NCBI GenBank assembly: GCA_023333565.1
Contig: JAJKFH010000336.1
Location: 124,001 to 188,000, forward strand
Source: Puffinus mauretanicus
Taxonomy: Eukaryota > Chordata > Aves > Procellariiformes > Procellariidae
Length of the DNA stretch: 64,000 nucleotides
Reading direction: 5' to 3'
In this document: one piece after another, positions 12,801 to 25,700 of the stretch
How positions within the stretch are numbered: the stretch's first letter is position 1
Layout: the number at the start of each line of letters is the position of its first letter
Program-made: the position numbers and the translations under genes
The notes under the pieces: generated by a model
The model's database searches: none
Seen by the model: the letters and a program-made list of their open reading frames with translations, nothing else
Told to the model about the DNA's origin: nothing

Positions 12801-13741
12801 AGAATACTTATAAAATCTGGGCTCCTTTGTGGTGCAATGCTGAACATTTTAAAGTATATGCTGTCATTTGATCAACTGCAGGACTACAGGGAGTTTGATT
12901 CAAGGGGTGGTGTCAATGAGTTTTGAGATCTTTGGCATCAGAGCAGCATATCTAAAAGCTATTAGTAATCCTGTAAATCAATTCACCAACAACATTTACG
13001 CTATCTGTCAGTGGATAACGAAGAGTCATTTGCTCACTTAGGCTTCCAAATAGGAAATATTATTACACTTCATGAAATGCCTTTAAAAATTGTGATTGTG
13101 AGTTTGTCACCTTGCGAAAATCTGCACATCGCTACTGCCACTTTCTCTGCAAGCTACGTTTGAGAAGATGCTGGTGGGGGTTTTCCCTGCCTGCCTGGGT
13201 GGATGGGCTGCTCCATGGAGCTGGTGCAGAAGGTGCCGAGCAAGGCACAACACACGAGCTCTGTGATTTCCCTTTTCATGGGCTCCACTGCACATGTGCA
13301 CTCTGCTTTTCTGCAGATGTCTAGTAATGAGGGAAGGGCTCACAATACCAGCAGCTGGGTGGCTGGTAGCAGAGTGACACAGCTACTAATGAAACTCTTC
13401 AAATGGCCATTATTCTTACAGAACTAATGAGAATTAGAGTGGAAAACTGAGACCGAGTCATTCACACACCAATATATATACACAAATGAGATCTACCTAT
13501 CTGGTCTGCTTCTACCAGCTGCTTTTGTTAAAGGTGGCTTGGGAACCAGACTAAAAAAAGATTGTCTTAGAGTGAGAAAAGATGTACAGAATAATTAATC
13601 CTTTTTTTCTTACTTGCCTACAAAACATGTTCACATAAGCAAGCACTCTCTCCCTTTTTCTTATGTGCATGCACATAAGAACTTCCTGTTCTTCTTTCCA
13701 ATCTAAAATATTACTTTCCTCAAGAACTTGTAGCTATAAAA

Positions 13742-15007
13742 CATAGAATCATAGAATAGTTTGGATTGGAAGGGACTTTGAAGTCCAACCCCCCTGCCAT
13801 GGGAAGGGACATCTTCAACTAGATCAGGTTGCTCAGAACCCTGTTCAACCTGACCTTGAATGTTTCCAGGGATGGGACATCTACCACCTCTCTGGGCAAC
13901 CTGTGCCAGTGTTTCACCACCCTCCTTGTAAAAAAATTTCTTCCTTATATCTAGTCTAAATCTACCCTCTTTTAGTTTAAAACTATTACCCCTTGTCCTG
14001 TCACAACAGGCTCTGCTAAAAAGTTTGTCCCCATCTTTCTTATAAGCCCCCTTTAAGTACTGAAAGGCTGCAATAAGGTCTCCCTGGAGCTTTCTCTTCT
14101 CCAAGCTGAATAACCCCAACTCTCTCAGCCTTTTCTCATAGGAGAGGTGTTCCAGCACCCTGATCATTTTCGTGGCCCTCCTTGGACCCACTCCAGCAGG
14201 TCCATGTCTTCCCTGTGCTGAGGGCTCCAGAGCTGGACGCAGTACTCCAGGTGGGGTCTCACCAGAGCAGAGTAGAGGGGCAGAATCACCTCCCTCGACC
14301 TGCTGGCCACGCTTATTTTGATGCAGCCCAGGATATGATTGGCCTTCTGGGCTGCGAGAGCACGTTGCTGGCTCATGTCCAGCTTTTCATCCACCGGTAC
14401 CCCCAAGTCCTTCTCGGCAGGGCTGCTCTCAATCCCTTCATCCCCCAGCCTGTATTGATACTAGGGGTTGCCCCGACCCAGCTGCAGAACCTTGCACTCG
14501 GCCTTGTTGAACCTCATGAGGTTCACACGGGCCCACTTCTCGAGCTTGTCCAGGTCCCTCTGGAGGGCATCCCGTCCCTCAGGCGTGTCAACCGCACCAC
14601 TCAGCTTGGTATCGTCTGCAAACTTGCTGAGGGTGCACTCGATCCCACTATGTCATTGATGAAGATATTAAACAGTACCGGTCCCAATACGGACCCCTGC
14701 AGGACACCACTCGTCACCGATCCCCATCTGGACATTGAGCCATTGACCACTGCCCTTTGGGTGTGTCCGTCCAACCAATTCCTCACCCACTGGACAGTCG
14801 ACCCATCAAATGCATACCTCTCCAGTTTAAAGAGAAGGATGTTGTGGGGGACCATGTCAAAGGCCTTACAGAGGTCCAGATAGACGACATCTGTAGCCCT
14901 TCTCATGTCCACTGATGTAGCCACTCCATCATAGAAGACCACTAGGTTCCAACCCAGGTGCAGAACCTTGCACTCGGCCTTGTTGAACCTCATAAGGTTC
15001 ACATGGG
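13742..15007 (-). mobile_element. CR1 LINE retrotransposon copy 2, 5'-truncated and chimeric
   Basis: Same orientation and subfamily as copy 1. The 3' terminus is at 13742 (complement of the ATTCTATG repeats). Homology to copy 1 runs without large gaps to about 14948. There the sequence jumps to a 59-60 bp piece (about 14949-15007) that is a second, diverged copy of the internal region at about 14477-14537, in the same orientation. The junction has a short GGTT identity between both sources. The element therefore carries part of the ORF2 thumb region twice. Flanks differ from those of copy 1. Confidence 0.93.
13790..15002 (-). pseudogene. CR1 ORF2 reverse-transcriptase remnant, copy 2 (broken, with fused segment)
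   Basis: Defective CR1 reverse-transcriptase piece. In minus-strand order, 15002-14601 encodes a displaced thumb-region peptide ([17 protein letters not shown]) fused in frame to the palm sequence [20 protein letters not shown]. The true upstream sequence is absent. The same small deletion as in copy 1 (near 14650) throws FADD (complement of 14611-14622) out of frame, and the same in-frame TAG recurs at 14463-14461. Another indel near 14180 separates the frame ending [14 protein letters not shown] from [23 protein letters not shown]. The fused frame is a by-product of the rearrangement, not a functional gene. Confidence 0.9.
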
Positions 15008-18000
15008 GTTCATATTAGACTAACATCCATCAAAAGTTATCGGAAGAACTACTAATCAGCTAAAATTATCCCTGCTAGCATCCAAATTAGCATCAGACTG
15101 ATAAATACAAGTTAGTCTGAAACTGCTGTCGCTGCAAAGCATGAATGGCTAAAAGGTCTTCATTTGACATCATGCAGATTGCCACTGCACCTTGTGGCAC
15201 ATCAGCAATAGTCAGGATGCCACCCACACTCTAGGAGTCAAAGTTAAATAGAATTAAAAGGGCAAAGGACTGGACTTCAGATGTGGGTTTCCTTTTCCAT
15301 CAAAAAACCACATATTCTTTATAAGACAGACAGTTACAATGAAAAAAGTAGTGCACATTCTAATACTTAATTGGGGGCAAAAGTATTTCAGCAAAATTTC
15401 CTCATCACAAAGACAGGGATAAAGGAGAATTTAATTACAAAACTTATTGAAAACATGTTAGCTTTACTATTCTCCCTTCTTCTGTCATATTTCTCCATTA
15501 AGCATAACATAAAAGCTTACAGACCAGGTACTCTAATGGAAGTGGCAACTTATGAATATAATATAAGCTCCTGAACATACTGCAAGCAGCAAATCTCTTA
15601 AAAAAATCTCCCTTTGTCTTCATGACAAATTATTTCTACCCACAATTGCACTGACCCGCTAAGTACTAGGCTGCTAAGCATAATACGTAGCACATAGAAC
15701 ATTGCGACTTACCTTTGGATCTGGTTTAAGAGGATGTAACATCATTGGTTTCAAAGGAAATTTTTTCAAGGTTGCCTTTCATCTTATATCCTTGCATCAA
15801 AATTAAGTATTTGGTTCTAAAAAATAAGCACCTTCAAAACCGAATCTCTGCTCAGAAAGACAAAGTTATCAACCTACTGAGATTATCAGAAGCACTAAAG
15901 AAATCCCACAGAGGCACCCAAACCTTTCAAAGTTTGATCAAAATGCCACTGGGGCATCTGAATGGGAATGACACTGGCAGCTCCCAAATTCTCAGTCTCA
16001 TGAAGATGCCCATGAACATGTCCCATTCATTTCTGTAAAACTACAGGTGCACTGCCAGTTAAGCATGTGCAGGGCCACAACAGTATGTTGTCCAGCTATC
16101 ACTTGGGAATGCCAGAACATGAGTGAAATAATTAAATAATTAATGAACAGGTTTAGTCATTTCTCCAGTCCGTGTGCTATCCTAGAAATGGCTGTCAAAC
16201 CCTTGCAAATATCTGTGTTATGCAAAGGAGCCTGAGGTCAGATATTTCCACATACAGACGACCCACTGAGTATTACCAACCACTACGACGGTGTAGCACG
16301 TTCTCTGTCAGCTATTCGCAATTCATGTTGTATGAGGGATTACTTAAGTCACTGGGTATTACTTCTCTTCCCAAGAGCTTTCAAAATGGCTGATTAGCAG
16401 TTATAATATTTTGGGAACCACTCCGTTGCCTGGATATTCGCTGGTAAATATTTTTTTGCACAAACACAAATCCTTTCTACAAACTCTAGAAATTAAAAGA
16501 ATGAAAAAGATAAGAAAATAGTTTCAAATCTAGCAGGTCAGTATGTCATCTTCATTTGATTTCAAGTAATAATGAAAACCTATTAATAATAACAGCATGA
16601 ACAGCAAATGTAAGAATCAAAAATTAATGTGGTAGTTGTGGAACGATGTGAACCAAAACTGGAGAGAGAGGGTGCGCTGTAAAAAATTATTGTTCTGAGA
16701 AGAATTTGTTTAACATACTATTTTACACCTATAATGCAAAAAAACCCCCAAAAACCAAAAAACACCAACAAACAAAAACACAAAACAAAACAATCTCCAT
16801 TCTTCTTAGCTTTTCTTTTCCCCTGAGTCCAAAAATGGTATCCTTAGTTTGAACATCAATTTCGTCCAAAGGGATGCTGTGTTTTAACCAAAGATGATAA
16901 AAAGTATTAAGCCACATCGGACTTTATGAAGTCAGAGAAGGAACTCATTAAAGATTAAATTCTGCCAGCAATCCATCATGCTGCCTTCAAGGTAATTTTG
17001 AATTGAGGTATTAGACTTTGGGAATACGTCTTTCTACCCAATTGACACAGTGTCATTTTTCAGTTCCCATTTAGAAGAAGTTACCCAACACATATTCTGC
17101 TTCTAGCGGGAGGGACCCCACCATCTCAGGTACCAGGGAATGGCTGTTGAGAGCCATCTTCCTTGCTTAGGCACAAACCAGTGCATGTGACGTTCAACAC
17201 GTTCCCCTGATTACAAGAGGAACCGGGTGCCTTGACACTTTATCAAACATCTCTCTGTCGTATTGGGAATGAAATTGCTTTAAAAGCCATGACTTCGGGG
17301 GTATCAGTGCTTCAGCTCTTTTGCTGCAAAATGAGACTTACTGCACACTGTTCAAGACAGCATCTAAATAGATAAAAAAGAAAGCAGAAGAAAGATAATA
17401 TCAGAAACCCAACCGAAAATGTTGCAAAAAAAAAGCAGAATGTGTAATTTGCCTCACTTCAGAAGGAATGAATAGCAGAACTGGGAATTGAAAGCAGAAA
17501 GCAGATCTTCTGGCCTTAATTTTGAAAATATCTGTATCCAGCACTACCTTTCCCAAATGAGAATTGATAGAAAAGCAGCTGTTTGATTTCTTCTTCCTCC
17601 TAAGGAAAATCTCACTGTAAACAAGATGATAAAGCGAGGCAGGATCTAATCAGGACTGAGGCAACGTCTGGCAGAGCTATCAGTCTTAATGCCCCTTCAA
17701 GGACTCAAGGGAAGGCATTTGCTCCCCAGTCCGTGCATCTGTCTCAAAGGCTAGCTTTGCCCAGCAGTTGTGGTAACTGGATGAAATAAATCCTTAAGGA
17801 GCTGGAAAGGGGTGTTTGAGCGTGGATGGCAGGGAACGATTTAGCTTCAGTAATAACTGATGTAGCTGGGCTTCAAAAGTCATGCTAATCTTCACAGGAA
17901 AGATAAAAAAAAGCTTTGATGAAAAAACAAGTTTACGTTAAAAAAAGCATTGAAAGGATGTCCACAATCAGTTTAAGGCAATCTGATTTTTTATGAGATT

Positions 18001-19004
18001 AGAGGCATTCTACATCTTAGGACAGAAAGGAGCCTAGCCTCATGAGAACCAAAGCCCTTAACTCCTGTTACATTCCAGCAGAATTGCAAAATCAGTAATG
18101 TTATGATCTCACTATAACAAAACTACATCTGCCAATTTTTACACAACTAATCAAGAGTCTGGAATAAACCAAGGTGCAGTCTGACTCCATTTGCACTGAA
18201 ACCGCTGTATAACACAGAGACCTTCCCATGTGTAACCACCTACTACAGCTCCTGCAAACAACCTGTACAGCCACACTGCTTCAGTGTCCAGACAAGTTTT
18301 CAAATGCTTCTGGTCCTTCCACCAGAGCCTGTTTTTCCCCAGAAGGACCTCACAGTCAGAACATATTTTCATGACATCCTGTTCTTTTTTATTTTAATTA
18401 CTTGGGTTTCTTTTTTTTTTTCTTATATATAAAGAATCATTTGCAAATGTGACTATAGCTGCTTTTCCACATCACTATCTTTTGTGATATTTGGCAGACT
18501 TACACACCTCCTTTTCAAGGAGTAGCTAAGGAGCAAGCTAAGGAGCTTTACAGGCTACTGGTCAGCTGCAGACTTTGATTCAAAAGATCTGAATTCTCTT
18601 ACTGTGCTTCAAATTAACCACAGTAGGACAGAAACACTTCACTATGGAAAGGCAGACAACAAAGAGTGCAGAGATTTCACTGGCAACGAGATATTATGAT
18701 ATATTAGATAAATGGACTCAGGTATTTAGAGAGAATAGATAGGGTGCCCAGCTTTAAGAAACAGTCAGTTTCTTCCTCTTTAAAAATTTCAGACCTACTA
18801 CAAAATACAAGCAGCTGACAAAGGCCCTAAACTTCTTCCCTGAGTGCAGGTGTTACCACCAATAAGAAAAAAAGGAGACACATAAATAGTGCTAGATGTC
18901 CAGTGAAGAAATCGTCTCTAGATATTGCCTGAGAAGCGGGCAGTGCAAACCATTGTAGGAGAGGAGTGTGGCTCTTTCCAGAAGCACAGCCAGTACCATT
19001 AGAC
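15008..19004. other. Unique non-coding DNA between CR1 copies 2 and 3
   Basis: AT-rich sequence with only short frames (up to about 97 codons) and no recognisable product. It holds an A/C-rich low-complexity tract at about 16735-16795 and a 12-bp tandem repeat (AGCTAAGGAGCA-type) at about 18524-18547. I see no RNA gene or transposon edge. Confidence 0.6.
16735..16795. repeat. A/C-rich low-complexity tract
   Basis: About 60 bases composed almost entirely of A and C in runs. It creates a spurious F/V/C-rich minus-strand frame. Confidence 0.8.
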
Positions 19005-19984
19005 ATAGAATCACAGAATCATTAAGGTTGGAAAAGACCTCTAAGATCATCGAGTCCAACCGTCAACCCAACAGCACCATGCCCACTAAACCATGTCCCT
19101 AACCACCTCATCTACATGTCTTTTAAATACTTCCAGGGATGGTGACTCAACCACTTCCCTGGGCAGCCTGTTCCAAGGCCTGACCACTCTTTCAGTAAAG
19201 AAATTTCTCCTAATGTCCAATCTAAACCTCCCCTGGCGCAACTTGAGGCCATTTCTTCTCGTCCTATCGCTTGTTACTTGGGAAAAGAGACCAACACCCA
19301 CCTCGCTACAACCTCCTTTCAGGTAGTTGTAGAGCGCGATGAGGTCTCCCCTCAGCCTCCTCTTCTCCAGACTAAACAACCCCAGTTCCCTCAGCCGCTC
19401 CTCATAGGACTTGTGCTCCAGGCCCTTCACCAGCTTCGTTGCCCTCCTCTGGACACGCTCCAGCACCTCCATGTCCTTCTTGTAGTGAGGGGCCCAGAAC
19501 TGAACACAGGATTCGAGGTGCGGCCTCACTAGTGCCGCGTACAGGGGCACGATCACCTCCCTACTCCTGCTGGCCACACTAGTTCTAATACAGGCCAGGA
19601 TGCCATTGGCCTTCTTGGCCACCTGAGCACACTGCCAGCTCATGTTCAACCGGCTGTCAATCAGCACCCCCAGGTCCTTTTCCTCCAGGCAGCTTTCCAG
19701 CCACTCTTCCCCAAGCCTGTAGCATTGCCTGGGGTTGTTGTGGCCGAAGTGCAGGACCCGGCACTTGGCCTTGTTGAACCTCATACAGTTGGCCTCGGCC
19801 CATCGATCCAGCCTGTCCCGGTCCCTCTGCAGAGCCTTCCTACCCCCGAGCAGATCAACACTCCCGCCCAACTTGGTGTCATCTGCAAACTTACTGAGGG
19901 AGCACTCGATCCCCTCATGCAGATCATTGATAAAGATACTGAACAAGACTGGCCCCAAAAGTGAGCCCTGGGGAACACTGCTTA
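19005..19984 (-). mobile_element. CR1 LINE retrotransposon copy 3, different subfamily, 5'-truncated
   Basis: Minus-strand CR1. The 3' terminus at about 19005 reads as the complement of ATTCTGTGATTCTATG, followed by the variant tail with GAGTCCAACCGTCAACCC. The tail and the protein sequence differ clearly from copies 1 and 2, so it belongs to another CR1 lineage. Homology stops at about 19984, inside the reverse-transcriptase region, again by 5' truncation. No internal indel breaks the remaining coding part. Confidence 0.94.
19086..19958 (-). pseudogene. CR1 ORF2 C-terminal reverse-transcriptase fragment, copy 3 (frame open)
   Basis: A continuous frame of 290 codons, the longest in the window. 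It runs from [12 protein letters not shown] through the catalytic FADDTKLGG (FADD complement at 19878-19889) and the thumb ([33 protein letters not shown]). It continues through the conserved C-terminal blocks [52 protein letters not shown] and [10 protein letters not shown], to a natural-looking stop at 19086. In the full element this protein primes and copies CR1 RNA at the target. The N-terminal endonuclease and most of the fingers are lost with the 5' end, so it cannot act as a full enzyme. The absence of stops or frameshifts suggests a relatively young insertion. Confidence 0.93.
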
Positions 19985-22555
19985 TGAAAGTGAGGACAGT
20001 CCAAGAGGCAGATTGGCAATAAGCAGCTCTTCAATACCAACAGAGGCCTTTATTCAGGAAGGATGGGGAATCTGGGCAAGGCACATTTTCAAGAACAAGG
20101 CAAGTTCTGGAATATATCTGATAACACGATACTCAAAAAAAAAGCAAAAGCATTCAAAGACATACAGTACTGTGTTTGCCATTTACTTTTCCACTGCTAA
20201 ATCGTGATGAATGGGGGTAGACCAATGGTGGTGGATGGGGGTAGACCATGGCCAACTTGGAGGCATAAGGCAATGCAAAGATTAACCAACAGCAAAGGGA
20301 AAAAAATTAAAAAAAAAACAAAACACATGCCTTTGAGATGAATAACATGCCAGATCCCACAGAGGAGGCAGATGGGAGCATTCCCAGAAAAGCTGAGAGG
20401 AAAGCGTTACATTTAAAACTGAAGCAAAGAACAGAATGAAGATTGCACTGCACCCATTGAGAGGTAATAAGATGGCATTTCCAGTACGTAAGATAGAAGA
20501 GGTCAACTGAAAAGAGTCAGTAGAAACTCAGAGAAAGTAGAGGCAAGTTGGCGATAGCAGGGGCAGTGATAACAGATATGTAAATTAATTTTTTACTTTC
20601 CTGATCACACGGGGAGATGAGGAACTGATGTCAAGGAAACTGAATTTTTTTAGGAAGAGATAGTAGGAACTAGGACAAACGAGGCTAGTAACAAAAAAAA
20701 AAAATTAAGAAAAATACCAGGTCCCTACAAAGTTCACCACAGATTCTGGCAGAGGCCCAAGTCAGGGAATAATCTCTGTGTGTGACAAAAATTCCTAATA
20801 CATGATGTGGAGTGAGGACCTATAGACTGTTAAAAGGGTAAAATTTGATCTCTAGCTGTGGAGAGAACATCAATTAGAGCAACAAGATGGACTCTAATAC
20901 ACAACTTAGTCTGGAAAAAAATACATATTCTAAATGGATTTATGAAAAAGGACATGTCAAAACTAAATCTGGTACTGCTCAGGAGGCAAATGTTAATTTG
21001 GACACAGCAGAGCCTGGTTGGGACTTGAGTTGGTACCCTGGGCTAGAGGTCAGAAAACAGGTTCTGATCCCAGCTCGATCTCTGATCCTTGACGGATCAC
21101 ACATGTAAAACCTCTGCTCTTTGCCTGGTTTCATTTATTCGCCAGCAAACTCTTTGGGACCAGTGCTGCTCCTCACACACAACAGACAGCACATCTCCAT
21201 TATGGATCCTGAACATAACTCACTCAGTTGTGTCACATAAAAGCAATGAAATCCAAAGACAATAGGGCACAAAATAAAGCAGCAGATGATTTAGAGGAAA
21301 ATCCTAGAAACACTTTTTATTGAAGAGCAAGAAGAAGAGTAAATGCTGCAGAAGGAGAACCATGGGAGAAAGTAACAAAGGCTGTAGATGTTATCACATC
21401 ACATACTGTCTCGACAGTGAGCTGTAGTAAATGACTGGGACAGCGTAGAAGACAGAAGAGAGAAATCAAATTCAGAAGAACGTAGGAAGACTAGCAACAC
21501 TGGCAGATTCAGGCTGTGTAATGTACAGCCTGATGCACATGAATATTCACAGGTCCCTGTTGGGGGAAATGCCAGACATGTTTTAGGCTATCCATTTGCT
21601 TTCAGAAGAAATTTTCTGAATCCTTCTTGTCCTGGGTAAGCATTTCAGGCAAACTTTCCACATTGTGGTACCAGTGGGTGCAAATTTCTTATAGAGTATT
21701 TTTTCTTTTCTGGACAGATAAACATAGCCCTTATCCAAGTTTCCTCTGTCTACAGGTATTCCCCAATCTTTTTTTTTTTTTCCAATTATGCACTTCCAAT
21801 TCTTTTCCTTCTAGTAATCTTCTTAGAAAAGAACATGAACATGGCATGAGCAAACAAAGCAGAACATATGCACTTTAAAACATGTGAGTATTAGTAAAAT
21901 AATTTTCAGTTAGGTAGGGGGAAAAAGGCAGGTAAATGACATATTTTATGTATTTATGCTGTAAGCTGCAGCACTGTGTAGAGAGATCCAAGCTCACTTT
22001 AAAGGAGTTACCTTAGGTCTTGCAAGCCCTCCGCCAGCCTGGTGCACAGCGTGGGGTAATTCCCCTGCCAGCAGCAGAAGTGGAACCAGTTTGCTTTGAG
22101 ATCTCTGTTACTTCATTCAGGCTGCGAGCCCATAAACTGCTTTAGCTGCCAGTGGTCTGAGCTGGCACCGAGTTAAACCCAGTGGTCACAGGATTTTTTT
22201 TTTTTGCTTTTACTGTGAACAATGATAGGTGAGCAGTTGAGCGAGTGATGAGATAATCCACTGCTTCGGTGGAAGCAAGAGGTTGGTAATCCCCACTGGT
22301 GTTGAGGAGGCATTTCCTTGCTGTTTACAAGCAGTGGGAAAAGTTTTATCCCAGCTCACCATCAGCTGGAGCCCTCCTGACCCTGCTCTCAATGAAAGCT
22401 TGTCATCTCTGGGTTACATCGCACAGGAGATGACAGACATGCCCCAACTCTCCATTGTACAAAACCTTACGTACTTCCAAAAGCAAGAGGTAGCTTGCAA
22501 TATTTCTTGAGCATTAACATTAGTTAAAATAGCGCCTTTAACCTAAACCTGCATT
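19985..22555. other. Unique non-coding DNA
   Basis: AT-rich unique sequence with no supported gene. A 24-bp imperfect tandem duplication built on ATGGGGGTAGACCA lies at about 20211-20256. Several A and T runs occur (for example 20693-20704 and 21768-21781). No regulatory signal was distinct. Confidence 0.55.
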
Positions 22556-22556
22556 T

Positions 22557-22750
22557 TGCCTTTCAGGTCCGTGCTAAGGCCTCGTGGGAGTGGCGACCTC
22601 GTCCTCCCTCTCGTCCCCAGTGGGCTGGGTGCTCACCAGGGTTCGCCCTTTCACGGCCCCGGTGACGCAGACCGAAGCAGGCACTCAGCCCACGCGGGAG
22701 GGAGCGTGAGCAGGTCAGACCGCGCTTCCTCTAATCACACCCGCGCAAAA
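22557..22750. other. Small CpG-dense patch
   Basis: About 17 CpG dinucleotides in 190 bp by hand count, in an otherwise CpG-poor neighbourhood. It is preceded by a splice-acceptor-like TTTTGCCTTTCAG. The plus-strand frame 22556-22888 has no recognisable domain. It could be a small promoter or enhancer, an old GC-rich repeat fragment, or part of a non-coding exon. Confidence 0.4.
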
Positions 22751-25700
22751 TCTCTGGTTTGGGCTGAACTACTGAAGTTTTCTTGTTTCTTACAGAAAAT
22801 TTGTGAAATTGTTTTCCCAGTAGCTTTAAAAGCTCTGTGTTCCTTAGGAGGGCTCGAAGCATATTCAGTCATCTGTGGCATACTTTAACCAGTATATCCA
22901 CATTAGAATAATGCCCTATTTAAAATAAAAAATGGCCATAACCTGCAGATACAGCTCAGAAAAAATAAGAATAGTGCTGAAACCACCGTTACAGGATAGC
23001 ATGTTGGCTAATGTTATAAAATGGTGTTGTGACATTTTGAAGAGTTTGCTCATCCCTGGCTGGCCTTTTAAGGATGAGAAATGAAGAAGTCGGCGAAAAA
23101 TCTAGCGAAAGCTGCTGACTTAGAAAGCTTAGCTCTAGCCCCCATACCATCTCCTCATGAGGGAGCAAAAAGTTGACCTTGTAGTGACATGCAGTGTTCT
23201 GAAAAAGAGTAAAAAAGTCCTTACAGACAAGAATTTATGTCATGGACCAGAGATAAAATACGGAAAGGATCAGGTTGTCAAGGAAGTTCAGTAAAATATC
23301 CGTTTGCAGAGACCAGCTAATCTCCAGTGCTAGTAAATTCGGAAAAGCTGATAGGTAATTTTGGTGAGCAAGGATGAAGTGGGTGCACTACTGCCAAGCT
23401 GAAGACTAGAGTGTTACCTAGTGTTTAGATGTTTTCTACCTCTTCTAGTTATTATGATTTTAGATCTCATGTGTCTAGCTCACAGAAGCCAAAGGATGTG
23501 TCTCTTTTTTTAAATTTTTTTTTCTTTCTTTTTAGAAAAATTTATTTCTACCTAGCTGCAATCCGTTTTAATACCATGATCAGATGTTAAGTCCTTCAGG
23601 GGGAGGTTTCTGTATTAAACAAGCTAGTCTAATGCTCAAATGAATGAGCACAGAGAATCAATCTGAGGAGTCAATATTTAAGAGGCTTGATGGACTGCAC
23701 TTTTGGTTATTAACTCTGCCTGACTGTGGAACAAGATGTTTTTGTTTAAGAAATTAGCACATGGCTTTCAGCGTCTCGCACATTTCAGTATCTTTTTTTT
23801 TTCCCAAAAACAGTTTCCTATCTACACTGACCATGTGGGAATTCCCCCTCATCACTCCCATAAATCTCTGAAATTATGACAATATTGTAGTACAATGGCA
23901 TGTAGAAATCACAGTTTCAACCAGGGCCTCATTGTAACAATCCCAGCATATTCACAAAGTTAAAAATATTCCCTGTTATAGTCTAAGTACAGGAAAGAAA
24001 GAAAAAGGAGAAATAAACCATCCCATTTTGTAGCCAAGGAACCAAAGCTCCAGAACATTCAGAAATACCCCCCTGGAGCTGGTTAACATTTTTAACAGTC
24101 TTCAAACAAGACTCAGTCTTATGTGACAAAATATCCAAAAACTGCAGTTCAATTTTTAGACATTTCTAACCCCACCTAAACCAAAGCCACTCACAGAGTC
24201 CCTGAGCTGAGCAGCACATTATACACCTTTTCCCTCCCTCAACCCTATCCAGTATATTAACTTCAATGTGGTTTCCCCAATATTTGGCATAGCTGATATC
24301 ACTGGGATCACGCAAAGAAGAAAAGATGCCATATCCTACAATGGCCTCCAGCGTGCCATAAGAAACTACTAGAAGAAATAATAAAATTTTTAAAAATCTC
24401 TACCTTAAATCTTTTTCCTTCTGCTTTTCCCTTCTCATTTTCAACGGGTCTGTTAATTTGCCAGGTTCATTTATCAGTCCTTCAATCTTCAAACCAGCAA
24501 AACATCCAAGTTTGTATCTATCGCTAATCAAACAAGCAAAGAGATATACATTTCACATTAATGTTTTGCTTAAATCCTGTAGGTCTCAATATCTTCAGAA
24601 TGTGTTAGACAAGCAATAGGAGCTTAACTTTTCCTTATTAATGACAGATAGTTGATAAAAGATGATGACCAGTAAACAGATACATGACAAAAATTCCTCC
24701 TCTTTTTATCGATAGTAGAGGTGATGATGCCTGACTCTCCTTATTAAAAGGCTTTCCCTGACACACAAATTCATTGAACGTAAAGCACTTGAGAGTAAGC
24801 TTCTGGACTGCTTTTTGAATGCAACAAGAATAATGATATTCTTTAGCATAAGTCTCGGGGCGGCGAAAACATTGCTTTGCCATTTAAAGTTTTGAAAAAC
24901 TGTTTTACTGAGAAATCGCTGAGATTCCATTATATCACGCACAGTTTGAAGGATGATATTATGAATTTTCAGAAGTTATTCCAGTACTCGGCCATGCCTT
25001 TGCCACTCTGGCAAAACTTTATATGACCTTGGCTAGTAACACATCTCTGAATACAATAACTTAGACATGTTGTATAGAGAGAGAGTTTGGCAGCTACATT
25101 CCCTAAGTATATGATTTACTCTTGGCTTACTCTGTTATAGGCTTGCAAAGGAAAATCCAGCTTTCTTTATCTGGGTTTCTTCTCCAAAGTGCAAAGTGTG
25201 GCGCAATCACATGGGGAGCTGAGCTGGTGTGACTAGGAACACAGGCACGTAAGGATGTTGGAAGGGTCTCCAGCACCATCAAGGCTGTTGCTGCCGGGCA
25301 ATGGTATAAATAATTTTGTAGCTGACCAACCTTTATCTCAAGAATAGTTTTTCCTCCGCTACCCTTACAAGAAGGTTACTTCAAAATCTTATTTTTCTGG
25401 CAGCTGGAAATTTTCAGCCCGAGTACATGTATAGCTAACAAACACCTATTACTTTTTGCATTACTCCTCTATTAGCACAAACAGCTCTTTTCCATCCTGC
25501 TTCCTGCTACTCCTCCATCCCCAGATAGCTAAATGCTCCCAACTTTGTGCCAGCAGCAAATTCCATTAATGCATTCTTACTTTTTCTGCCTATATCACTA
25601 AATAAAATGTTAAATAAAAATAATTACAAAAGCAACAAATGAAGTCCAACTAGCACGTTTTCTCTCAAAACACCGTTACCTGCCCACTCCTGTTCTCTCT

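Larger units (their letters stand above)
8332..13741. other. Unique non-coding DNA, with one weak candidate exon at its left end
   Basis: Mostly AT-rich unique sequence. Open frames stay near 100 codons or below and are not recognisable. The only frame with splice-like borders is at 8504-8632 on the minus strand (see findings). It also contains a 22-bp tandem duplication at 12757-12800 and several poly-A or poly-T tracts, for example near 12289-12304. No RNA gene was recognised. Confidence 0.55.
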
